A stretch of DNA of 12,137 nucleotides from Planctomycetaceae bacterium (GTDB lineage Bacteria; Planctomycetota; Planctomycetia; Pirellulales; Thermoguttaceae): NCBI GenBank assembly GCA_003509805.1, contig DOMV01000034.1, positions 1 through 12,137 on the forward strand, in the 5' to 3' direction. The notes beneath the pieces are model-generated. The model had not been told where the DNA came from. It ran no database searches and saw only the letters and a program-made list of their open reading frames with translations. Positions 1-7,270 of the stretch are shown piece after piece (the stretch's first letter is position 1; the number at the start of each line of letters is the position of its first letter). Made by a program: the position numbers and the translations under genes.

Positions 1-109
1 CAATGTTAATAGATCACAAGGCGTTTTTCAGGCCAAATTTTGTCGCGATATGAAGCAACTCACGGAATATCCCGTCTCCGTTGAATTTCATCCGAAGATA
101 GGAATCGAC

Positions 110-3100
110 TCATTGCCCGGAAAACCCGCGAACAGACCTGAACAAGCGTTCCTTGGGAATTCTCGTACGTTCCATGCCGGGGCCCGAAACCAGGATGTCG
201 CCCGGCGGACCTTTGTGGACGGCCCAGGGCCTCGGATAGAAACGCCAGAGTCCCGAGCGGTGCCACGGTTTCGTTCGGGCGTCGGCAAAGTCGATTTGAA
301 AACGATGGAACCCCTTTTTCAATGGAATCGACCAGTTGCCCAGGGCGTGCCAGAATTGGGATGGCGACCATTCCTCGTCGTCGATGTAAAGTCGCAGATC
401 GTAGGACTTGGCGCAGATCATGCGAACCATTTCCTCGGGAACGTGAAACGTGTAGACACCGTCCTTTTCGATTTCAAGGAAGCCTTTGTAACGAATACAA
501 TACGCGCCGTTCGTTTCGACGGAGGAGATATCCAGTTCCCGCTCGGCGATACCCGTGCGCTGGGCGGGAAGCCAGTGGCCGGAGGAAAACAATCGCCACC
601 AGGGGGCCTCAAGGTATTCGTAATCGAGGCCCGATTCCAGTTCGTTTTTGACAACGGTTTCCGCGGGTTTCAACTCGGTTTTACGGAAGAATGCGAAAGA
701 CGGGACGGAAAATTTCGTGCCGTTGATCTCAAAATCCTCCGCGAATGCCGGATACGGTCTTCCGTTGCGCAAGCGGTACGCGCGGGCGGCGAATTCGGTG
801 TTTTCCGTTATCGTCACAGGCCCTGTATACAGCGTCGAATCGCGTCCCGGCGGCGTGCCGTCCGTCGTATAACGAATTTCGACGTCGGGCGTCTCGCTGG
901 TCATTTCAACCGTTTCCGAATCGATGAAGACGTTTCGGTCGGGCTTGAAAACCACCGGCGAAACCGGCGTCAAAATCGGGGTCGACCGAAGTGTTCCTTT
1001 TTGCCCGTAAAATTCGAAATCGGGATTCTTGGTTCGGCCGCTTCTTCCCGCGAATGCCAGGGATCGTGCCCCCAAAATGAATCCGTGACTTTCTCCCGAT
1101 TTTTTCGTGACGGCGACGATCGTGTCCGCCTCCGCACTGATCGAAGAACACGAAAGAGGAATCGGCGATCCTGCAACGGAAATCCGGCACTCAATTTTCG
1201 TTTCGTCGTTCAGCCGGGCCGAAAAGCCCGTGACCTCGGAACCGTTTCCCTCGACCGCCCGGATTGACGCGATCCGGTCCTTGCCGTCCGATTCCCGTGA
1301 AGTCAAAAGGCTCACCAGTACGAGGGATTCCGCGTCGACCGACAAACGGACGGACTGTTCGGCGATTCCCAAGCGCTCGCCGATCCGACAGGCATAGCGC
1401 CGGAAATCCGGCTCGGCTTCGCCTTCGACCTGGTACTGAATCGGCTTGTCGGCGAATTGACGGAGGGTCAACGACGGTCCCTCGGGATTGTCGACGCGCA
1501 CCGTGCCGTTTTTTTTCGCTCTCCCGGCGTCTTTGACCGGATCGCATTTCAACTGTTTTTCGCGCGAAAATCCGACATCCCGAGTCGTCGAGAGCGCGAA
1601 TTTGTACGGAATGGACAGTCCGTGGTTTTTCGAGTCGCCGGTTTCGACGCGGTCGATGACCAGGAACATCCGGACTTGGCGGAGCTGGACGATCTGCCGG
1701 GTCGTCTTCCCGTTTTCCACGGCGGGGGGTGAAACGACCATTTCCAGCGATTCGTCGTCCCAGCCGCCGCGGAAATCCGGAAAACGCTGGTAGGCCCCTT
1801 CGAAAACGGCTTCCCCGAAATCCAACCGCTGCGTACTCACCCAACGATGCGGCATCGGTTTTTCATCGACGCTGACGAGAAAGGACGTTTTCGATCCCGG
1901 TTGATAACGGTGTTCCATCCCGTGAATCTGTTGCGGCGGACATCCATCGATATGAACCGGTTGGGCGAAAAGGAGCGGGAAGTTGTAGTCGTACATGTAA
2001 TACATCCCGTAGGTCGCCAGCCAGGGTTCCGCTCCCCCGTGCGCACCCGCGGCCACCATCGCCAGGAAGGGGTCGTCGATTTTCCAGCCGCCCCGGAAAT
2101 AGTACGAGCCCGTATACGGCATCCAGTCGGAGGTGATTTTCGGCAACTCCGGTTTTTCGCCGCCGAGGAATTTCGCGATCTTTTCATGCGTGGGCTTCCA
2201 GCGGCGTTCGATGACTTCCGCCGGATAAACGGGCTCCTTCGGTTCGGGGACGTCCTGCGAAACGAAGCCCCATGCCGCGATGAGACGTTTGATCTCCGGA
2301 ACGGAAAAAATGTCCACATCCCGGTCCAAGGGCGGCGTCGTTGCGAAACGATAGGCCCGCGTACTCGTCCATCGATAGGGCCTGTAATCGGGTCGGTCCC
2401 GGTGGTCGTAACCACCTTGGGAAGGATGCCGGAAAATGACCTTGAAAAAGCTGTCGTTCCGTTCGAAATAATGGTTGCGCCAACCCGGCGTATACCATTC
2501 CGGCGGATTTTTCCCGATCCTGGCCACGATGGAATTGTTGATCACCGGAAATTCCATGTGCCCTTCGTCGATGGTTTCTCCCAGGACGCCGTCACGAAAA
2601 TTTCCGAGTGTGAGAATGCGCTCGTAACCTTCCTTCCAGACTTTACGGGCGCGTTGGCCGGGCAGGAATTCGTCGATATAATAATGAACGATCGGTTCGA
2701 AGGCGTAAAAGGCCGAATAATTGTGATTGTAAATCGTTTCGTCGGCGACGCGCCACCAGGCGGGCGGATATTTTTCCACGGCGAGCATCTGCGCCCGGGC
2801 CAGGGTTGTCGACGGCACGAGATCAATCAGTTCGGGGTGCTCCACGGCCGTTTCGGCGAGTTCTTCCATCCACAGGCACCAGTTATGGCCGGGCTGGAAC
2901 GAAAACATGTTTTCGATTTCATAAACGCCTTGGGCGACGTCGGAGAAAAAGTTCATCGCCCAATCGTCCGTGATTTCGGCCCAGCGGCGTATGTATTTCG
3001 CCTCGGGAGTTTTTCGATACGCCGAAAGCAAGGGCCGGGTCACGCTCCCCATGAGACCTTTGAATTCGCAATCGTCGCGGACTTCACGGATATGTTCGTT

Positions 3101-4135
3101 AAAACCGGGAGCGTTTCGATCTTCCGGCAGGTCAACCCAACGGATTCGTCCCGGCGTGAAACGGGTCGCCTTGGCCGAACCCGGCATGATTGAAACCATG
3201 ACGCCGGCCAAGAGATCCTCCGCGGCTCCGGGGTAAGGTTGCAGTTCGGTTTTTCCCTCACGCTGGTTGAGTCGGTGTATTTTTTTGAACCAATAACGTT
3301 TCCAGGCGTCGAGCGCAGCCCGATGGTTTTTTGCGCGAAATTCTTCGAAGGCGTTTTCCAGTCCCGGTGTCGATTCGTCGAGGAGGTTGAAAAACGCGAC
3401 GGCAAGCTTTTCGACTGCCTCGTCGGACTCCCTGTTTTCGAAGCGTTTCATTCGTTCTTCGCCGTCGCGGGGCGGCGTTTCGGGAGAAGTTTCCAGGACC
3501 CAGTCCATGGGGACCCAGCCCGGTGCCTTTGCGGGAACGGAAAGGCCGAGAACGGGCGTTTCTTTTTCGCTTGTCTTGCGAGGCGTCCAGGTGAAAACAC
3601 CGTTTGACGATGCGTTTTTGTCGTAATAATTCCACTTCTCGGCCCAAACGACCTTTCGGTTTTCGTCCGTCGCGCAGATCGTCCGGTGCCCTTTGTCCAA
3701 GTAGAAGCGGTCGGGATAACGAGACGCGTAACAGACGATTTTGTCGATCCTGACCGTTCGGCCCAGATCGATTTCGAACCACGGATTCCAGCCCGGCGTA
3801 GTTCCCGGCGGCGAGTAAACGGCCCATTCGCTCGCGCGGTGCGCGGTGTCCGTGTCGCCGTTGGTGATCTCGCGGGCCGGAAATCCCCCCGTGACGACGG
3901 TGTTTTCCCGGGTCGGATTTTCATTGCCGGGCTCCGGATGACAGGTGCCCGTGACCCGGTCGGACTGGTCACGGAGAACGTTTTGGCCGTCGACATAAAT
4001 TTCGACCTGTCTCCATTCCATGACGTAGCCCGTGGGATTGTCGATCCGGACGTACCGGGCCTCAATTTCCGCGAAAAGGGAAGACGCGGCGCAGACCGTG
4101 ATCGCAAAAACAGCGAAAAAACGTTGTAAAGTCAT
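110..4135 (-). CDS. Large secreted multidomain protein, putative heparinase II/III-like polysaccharide lyase
   Basis: 1341 residues with a signal peptide (about 1-22, MTLQRFFAVFAITVCAASSLFA). Regions in order: a discoidin/F5-8 type C-like beta domain (about 24-185, with the typical WFEIDLGRTVRIDKIVCY stretch); a linker; a Trp/Tyr-rich mostly helical region (about 300-640) resembling the alpha/alpha toroid of heparinase-type lyases; a beta-rich region (about 660-1010) resembling the heparinase II/III C-terminal sheet; a chitobiase C-terminal-like FN3 module (about 1055-1137, with IRYTTDGTPP); and a PA14-like module (about 1150-1306, with DGVYTF). In GHNWCLWMEEL, Asn418 could be the lyase asparagine. 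Other candidate catalytic residues lie in the HNY (471-473) and IDGCPPQQIHGMEHRY (729-744) segments. The lyase call rests on fold resemblance only; the flanking modules are more certain. It is probably exported and glycan-bound. It starts 33 bases after the esterase gene with no clear Shine-Dalgarno, and is the last gene of the run. Confidence 0.6.
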   Translation of the reverse strand: MTLQRFFAVFAITVCAASSLFAEIEARYVRIDNPTGYVMEWRQVEIYVDGQNVLRDQSDRVTGTCHPEPGNENPTRENTVVTGGFPAREITNGDTDTAHRASEWAVYSPPGTTPGWNPWFEIDLGRTVRIDKIVCYASRYPDRFYLDKGHRTICATDENRKVVWAEKWNYYDKNASSNGVFTWTPRKTSEKETPVLGLSVPAKAPGWVPMDWVLETSPETPPRDGEERMKRFENRESDEAVEKLAVAFFNLLDESTPGLENAFEEFRAKNHRAALDAWKRYWFKKIHRLNQREGKTELQPYPGAAEDLLAGVMVSIMPGSAKATRFTPGRIRWVDLPEDRNAPGFNEHIREVRDDCEFKGLMGSVTRPLLSAYRKTPEAKYIRRWAEITDDWAMNFFSDVAQGVYEIENMFSFQPGHNWCLWMEELAETAVEHPELIDLVPSTTLARAQMLAVEKYPPAWWRVADETIYNHNYSAFYAFEPIVHYYIDEFLPGQRARKVWKEGYERILTLGNFRDGVLGETIDEGHMEFPVINNSIVARIGKNPPEWYTPGWRNHYFERNDSFFKVIFRHPSQGGYDHRDRPDYRPYRWTSTRAYRFATTPPLDRDVDIFSVPEIKRLIAAWGFVSQDVPEPKEPVYPAEVIERRWKPTHEKIAKFLGGEKPELPKITSDWMPYTGSYYFRGGWKIDDPFLAMVAAGAHGGAEPWLATYGMYYMYDYNFPLLFAQPVHIDGCPPQQIHGMEHRYQPGSKTSFLVSVDEKPMPHRWVSTQRLDFGEAVFEGAYQRFPDFRGGWDDESLEMVVSPPAVENGKTTRQIVQLRQVRMFLVIDRVETGDSKNHGLSIPYKFALSTTRDVGFSREKQLKCDPVKDAGRAKKNGTVRVDNPEGPSLTLRQFADKPIQYQVEGEAEPDFRRYACRIGERLGIAEQSVRLSVDAESLVLVSLLTSRESDGKDRIASIRAVEGNGSEVTGFSARLNDETKIECRISVAGSPIPLSCSSISAEADTIVAVTKKSGESHGFILGARSLAFAGRSGRTKNPDFEFYGQKGTLRSTPILTPVSPVVFKPDRNVFIDSETVEMTSETPDVEIRYTTDGTPPGRDSTLYTGPVTITENTEFAARAYRLRNGRPYPAFAEDFEINGTKFSVPSFAFFRKTELKPAETVVKNELESGLDYEYLEAPWWRLFSSGHWLPAQRTGIAERELDISSVETNGAYCIRYKGFLEIEKDGVYTFHVPEEMVRMICAKSYDLRLYIDDEEWSPSQFWHALGNWSIPLKKGFHRFQIDFADARTKPWHRSGLWRFYPRPWAVHKGPPGDILVSGPGMERTRIPKERLFRSVRGFSGQ

Positions 4136-4168
4136 GGCTTTTCGAGATGGGACGCCGGAGACGCCGGG

Positions 4169-5563
4169 TTATTCAAAATGTTTTCGTGCGAAATCGAGGT
4201 AATGAATCCAATCGAATCGCAGGATTTCATGCTCGCCTTCGCGAAGGTGATAGCCGATTCGACCGCCGATGGACGGACCGATCGGCGGCATCTCCGTAAC
4301 ACCGGCGAAACCGTCGGTTCCGAGAAGGCGGTACACGGGATCCGCATGCAGACCACCAAGGAATTCTCCTCGCGGATCGGCCCAGAGATCCTTCGAGGCA
4401 CTCGCGATGTAGACCGGCCTGGGCGCGATCAACGCGATCAATTCGTGCTGATCCACGGGGCACGCATTGACGTCCGAATCGTATTTTTTGAAATGATCGC
4501 AATACCAATGAGGGAAAACCGAGTTGATCCGCCTGATCGTTTCACCGAACTCCCTCCGTGACAACGCGGCGCCGCAACAGCCGGAATTGTTCGAAATCAC
4601 TGCGGCGAAACGGTTGTCGACCGCACCGGCCCAAAGAGCCGCCTTGCCGAGCCGGGAATGTCCGAAAACGGCGATCCGGACCGGATCGAGATTCAATTCT
4701 TCCCCAAATTCATCCACGGCGTCAAGGATGCGGGAGAGTCCCCAAGCCCAAACGGCGACGGCCGCGGCGGCGTCGGGTTTTCGTTTCGAATTTTCTCCAT
4801 TGTCGTCGCGGTCAACCAAGCGGCGAACTCCATGATCCCTTCCCCCGTCGAAATCAGGCTCGACGTCGCCGTAATACGCTGTCACAAGACCGAATCCCCG
4901 TTCGAGAATCAGGTCCAGCGGGAAACGTCTCGACAAGGCGCCGCGATCGGCGTCCAGGGCCATGAAGGAAGATTTTTCCGTACCTTTATCCGGTTTCGCC
5001 CAGACTTTTCCGAGATAAATGCCCGGGTCAACATGGACGGTATGGTTGCCGAAGAAATTGTAACCGAGAAAAGCGGGAAAACGCTTTTCGACGGATCGCT
5101 TTGCGGGAACGTAAACCAAAACGGAGACGCGTGGGTCGTCTTCGGTCGGCGCCGCCCCCGCGAAAAAAACGATTCGGAGTTGGTGACGAACCGCTTTGCC
5201 GTCGAAAAGCGGCGTCGATTCGAGCAATGTCGTTTCGGCCCGAACGGCTCCGTCTTGTCGCATCGCTTCCGGAATTTGCCCGTACATGCTTTCTTCGAAC
5301 AGGGCCAGCAGTTCCGGTCGCCGGATGTCAAACCATTGTTCCGGCGTTTCCACGTTTTTGCCGTCCTCCGTTTTCAGCGGGTCGGGCAACGTGTACGCGG
5401 GGACTTTCGATTCGTCGTATCGGTACAACGAGGCTTTTTCCTCCGGAATCGCCGTTCCCGGGAGCAAAACGGCAAAAACGAGAATAACGGTCGTCGGTAC
5501 GGAACAGGCAAGAAAGGTGCTTGCCGACACGACAAATCGGACATACCTGACAAAAGGCGTCAT
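4169..5563 (-). CDS. CE15-like glucuronoyl esterase (alpha/beta hydrolase)
   Basis: 464 residues. The frame is open further upstream, but ATG at 5561-5563 is chosen because an AAGGAG lies 7 bases before it and a hydrophobic export segment (about 8-40) follows. The nucleophile elbow is GHSRLGK (301-307, Ser303), the CE15 GxSRxGK pattern. It is followed by the family-typical SGCCGAALSRREFGET (327-342). Asp392 in SASKDLWADPRGEF is a good candidate acid and His445 in REGEHE the catalytic His. CE15 enzymes hydrolyse esters of glucuronic acid, classically those joining glucuronoxylan to lignin alcohols; the substrate here is unknown. Residue 326, where many bacterial members have Glu (NESG), is Asn (NNSG). 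Probably exported to the periplasm or outside. It is placed 28 bases after the lipoprotein gene and 33 before the putative lyase, which suggests joint attack on a uronic-acid glycan. Confidence 0.82.
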   Translation of the reverse strand: MTPFVRYVRFVVSASTFLACSVPTTVILVFAVLLPGTAIPEEKASLYRYDESKVPAYTLPDPLKTEDGKNVETPEQWFDIRRPELLALFEESMYGQIPEAMRQDGAVRAETTLLESTPLFDGKAVRHQLRIVFFAGAAPTEDDPRVSVLVYVPAKRSVEKRFPAFLGYNFFGNHTVHVDPGIYLGKVWAKPDKGTEKSSFMALDADRGALSRRFPLDLILERGFGLVTAYYGDVEPDFDGGRDHGVRRLVDRDDNGENSKRKPDAAAAVAVWAWGLSRILDAVDEFGEELNLDPVRIAVFGHSRLGKAALWAGAVDNRFAAVISNNSGCCGAALSRREFGETIRRINSVFPHWYCDHFKKYDSDVNACPVDQHELIALIAPRPVYIASASKDLWADPRGEFLGGLHADPVYRLLGTDGFAGVTEMPPIGPSIGGRIGYHLREGEHEILRFDWIHYLDFARKHFE

Positions 5564-5570
5564 CACTGGG

Positions 5571-5576
5571 CTCCTT
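5571..5576 (-). promoter_or_regulatory. Ribosome binding site of the CE15-like gene
   Basis: Reads AAGGAG on the minus strand with a 7-base spacer to ATG at 5561-5563. It decides this start over an upstream-open frame that would overlap the lipoprotein gene and add 68 low-complexity, Arg/Ser-rich residues before the export signal. Confidence 0.75.
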
Positions 5577-5591
5577 GGGATTTCTTTTGGG

Positions 5592-6026
5592 TTATTTCGA
5601 ATTCTTCGGACGGGCGACCTGGAAATCGAAAGCCGTCTTTCCGTTGACGGTACACTTGATTTCCGAAAGCACCGGACTTGCGAATTTGTCGGCGACGAGC
5701 GATTTGTAGATCGCGCTGCCTCCGGCGTCGCGACCGACGATTTCCGCAGCCCCCTGAACGTACACACTGTAATCGCCCGAGGGAATGCCGTCGCCGTCTT
5801 TCGTTTTCCCCAAGTTGTAACGGCCGCCTTTGCCGATCATGCCGTAACCGACAAAATTGGCTTTTTCATTTTCGAAACAAACGGTCCCCGTTTCCAAGGG
5901 GGTACCGTCGGCGAAAGTCACCACCCCCGTCACTTTACAGTCGCCGCAGCCCGTGAAGGCGGTCGCGGTGCAAAAGGCAACGAGCGTGAAGCAAAGACAA
6001 CGTAAAAGTCCTTGGTTGTTTTTCAT
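5592..6026 (-). CDS. Small lipoprotein with carboxypeptidase-regulatory-like domain
   Basis: 144 residues. The N-terminus is a lipoprotein signal with a hydrophobic core (about 7-23) and lipobox FTGC, giving Cys27 as the probable lipidated residue. The mature part opens with KVTGVVTFADGTPLETGTVCFEN and continues with GRYNLGKTKDGDGIPSGDYSVYV, the pattern of transthyretin/carboxypeptidase-regulatory-like beta domains found in many small planctomycetal lipoproteins. No catalytic residues are visible; a structural or binding role at the membrane is inferred. The ATG at 6024-6026 is preferred because the frame upstream encodes an Arg-rich stretch incompatible with a signal peptide and reaches into the preceding gene. 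No clear Shine-Dalgarno is seen. It lies 44 bases after the DUF1559 gene, a pairing I regard as recurrent in this phylum. Confidence 0.78.
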   Translation of the reverse strand: MKNNQGLLRCLCFTLVAFCTATAFTGCGDCKVTGVVTFADGTPLETGTVCFENEKANFVGYGMIGKGGRYNLGKTKDGDGIPSGDYSVYVQGAAEIVGRDAGGSAIYKSLVADKFASPVLSEIKCTVNGKTAFDFQVARPKNSK

Positions 6027-6070
6027 GGCAATAGACGCGGGCGTCGACGACGCCACGGCAAAAAAGGTGG

Positions 6071-7210
6071 TTATGGTAATTCGACGGAAACGCCGTCGCC
6101 GACGTCGCAGAGTCGGCACACGGCGAGTTGGATCATGTTGACGTTGAACGCGCGAACCGCGCCGTCGCCGAGGACGAAGTGGCTGACTCCGGGATGGTAG
6201 CTGCCGAAGGAAAAATTCGATTCCGCATTGTAACGATTAACCGTTTGGCCCGACTGGGGCTCGGCGGCGACACCCGGATTGCGTGTAATCATCCCGAAGG
6301 TCAGGTTCGTCGCCGCGACGCGCCCGATATGAATTTCGTTAGTGCCATCCGCTGAAAAATACTGACAATCCGCAAAGGTGTAGTCGGCATCCCAATCGTT
6401 GGCGCACGTTTGCAACAACCCCATCGGAATATGCTTTTCGCCGAAAATGATCTGATTGCTCGTTCCATCGCTCCACCAGGCCATCGTATCCCGCGGCTCC
6501 CAGTTCTTCATGCCGTCGGGGATCGCCGGAATGATCCCTGCCCGGAACGGACCGACGAAATAATCCGCATCCTCGGGCTGACGAAATCGTTGCCGCCAAT
6601 ACCGGGTTACCGAGTTCAAGGTGACCACACTGTCGTAAGCGGTCGAGTTCGTGCCATCCTGTTTCATGGTAATGACCGTCGCGTAATCGTTGCATGCTCC
6701 ATTCCCGATTCGATCGCCGACACCGGAGTCGGTTCGGCCCTGGCTTTGGGAACGACGAGATGGACATGTCGCAATCGAAACCGAGGCGAAAGATTTGCGA
6801 TGCTCTTCGATCATGGGTTCATCACCAGGCCAGGTGTCCGCTCCGCTCCACCACTGATTGTTTGTTACTCTCATCCCGCCGTAGGCTGTCCGAAGATAGA
6901 GTTCGTAAAGGGCGGATTGCTCGTAATAAGGCATTAAAATGACCCAAATGCTCGGCCCGCCTTCCGCCGTCACCACCGGAGGAACATAGTCGTTCTTGGC
7001 GTTGGCGAACGAGTGGACCGCCAAACCGTACTGTTTCAAGTGGTTCCCGCACTGCATTCTCCGGGCGGCTTCCCGGGCCGCTTGAACGGCGGGCAACAGA
7101 AGGGCGACCAAGGTTCCGATGATCGCGATGACGACGAGGAGTTCCACGAGCGTAAAAGCCTCCCGGTTCGCCCGAGCGGTTTCGTTTCGCGTGAAAGGCA
7201 CGTTTTTCAT
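6071..7210 (-). CDS. DUF1559-family pseudopilin (type II secretion/type IV pilin-like N-terminus)
   Basis: 379 residues from ATG at 7208-7210, chosen for the strong ribosome site just before it. After a short basic leader comes EAFTLVELLVVIAIIGTLVA (17-36), a class III prepilin signal with likely cleavage between Ala18 and Phe19. Ala replaces the more usual Gly at -1. It is followed by the family-typical LLPAVQAAREAARRMQC (38-54) and HLKQYGLAVHSF. The C-terminal region has the family motif SYHPGVSHFVLGDGAVRAFN (337-356). The domain between them is Trp- and Asp-rich, with several cysteines. DUF1559 proteins are hugely expanded in Planctomycetota. They are thought to be processed by prepilin peptidase and to form or decorate envelope or surface structures, but their exact role is not settled. 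Its position between the regulators and the glycan enzymes suggests it is part of the uptake or attachment machinery of this locus. Confidence 0.93.
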   Translation of the reverse strand: MKNVPFTRNETARANREAFTLVELLVVIAIIGTLVALLLPAVQAAREAARRMQCGNHLKQYGLAVHSFANAKNDYVPPVVTAEGGPSIWVILMPYYEQSALYELYLRTAYGGMRVTNNQWWSGADTWPGDEPMIEEHRKSFASVSIATCPSRRSQSQGRTDSGVGDRIGNGACNDYATVITMKQDGTNSTAYDSVVTLNSVTRYWRQRFRQPEDADYFVGPFRAGIIPAIPDGMKNWEPRDTMAWWSDGTSNQIIFGEKHIPMGLLQTCANDWDADYTFADCQYFSADGTNEIHIGRVAATNLTFGMITRNPGVAAEPQSGQTVNRYNAESNFSFGSYHPGVSHFVLGDGAVRAFNVNMIQLAVCRLCDVGDGVSVELP

Positions 7211-7215
7211 GGTTT

Positions 7216-7222
7216 CTCCTTT
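7216..7222 (-). promoter_or_regulatory. Ribosome binding site of the DUF1559 pseudopilin gene
   Basis: Reads AAAGGAG on the minus strand, 5 bases before ATG at 7208-7210. It supports this start over the frame opening at 7252, which would put 14 extra residues before the prepilin leader. Confidence 0.75.
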
Positions 7223-7270
7223 GAATGAATTGCTTGTAAGGCGAAAAATCATACTTGCATATCGAAGGTT

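Noticed and set aside
1..109. Terminator or further gene after the lyase
   Set aside because: Only weak three-pair stems and no T-run; the short in-frame stretch has no ribosome site.
50..1267. Long plus-strand open frame (405 codons) opposite the lyase gene
   Set aside because: Its translation is Arg-rich with no recognisable domain, while the minus strand has signal peptide, chitobiase-C-like and PA14-like domains. It is an antisense shadow.
1847..3193. Long plus-strand open frame (448 codons)
   Set aside because: Antisense to the core of the lyase gene; no start signal, no domain and shadow-like composition.
4658..5647. Long plus-strand open frame (329 codons)
   Set aside because: Antisense to the CE15-like gene, which has clear catalytic motifs and a ribosome site.
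5564..5767. N-terminal extension of the CE15-like gene
   Set aside because: It would overlap the lipoprotein gene, encodes an Arg/Ser-rich stretch before the export signal, and ignores the strong AAGGAG before the ATG at 5561-5563.
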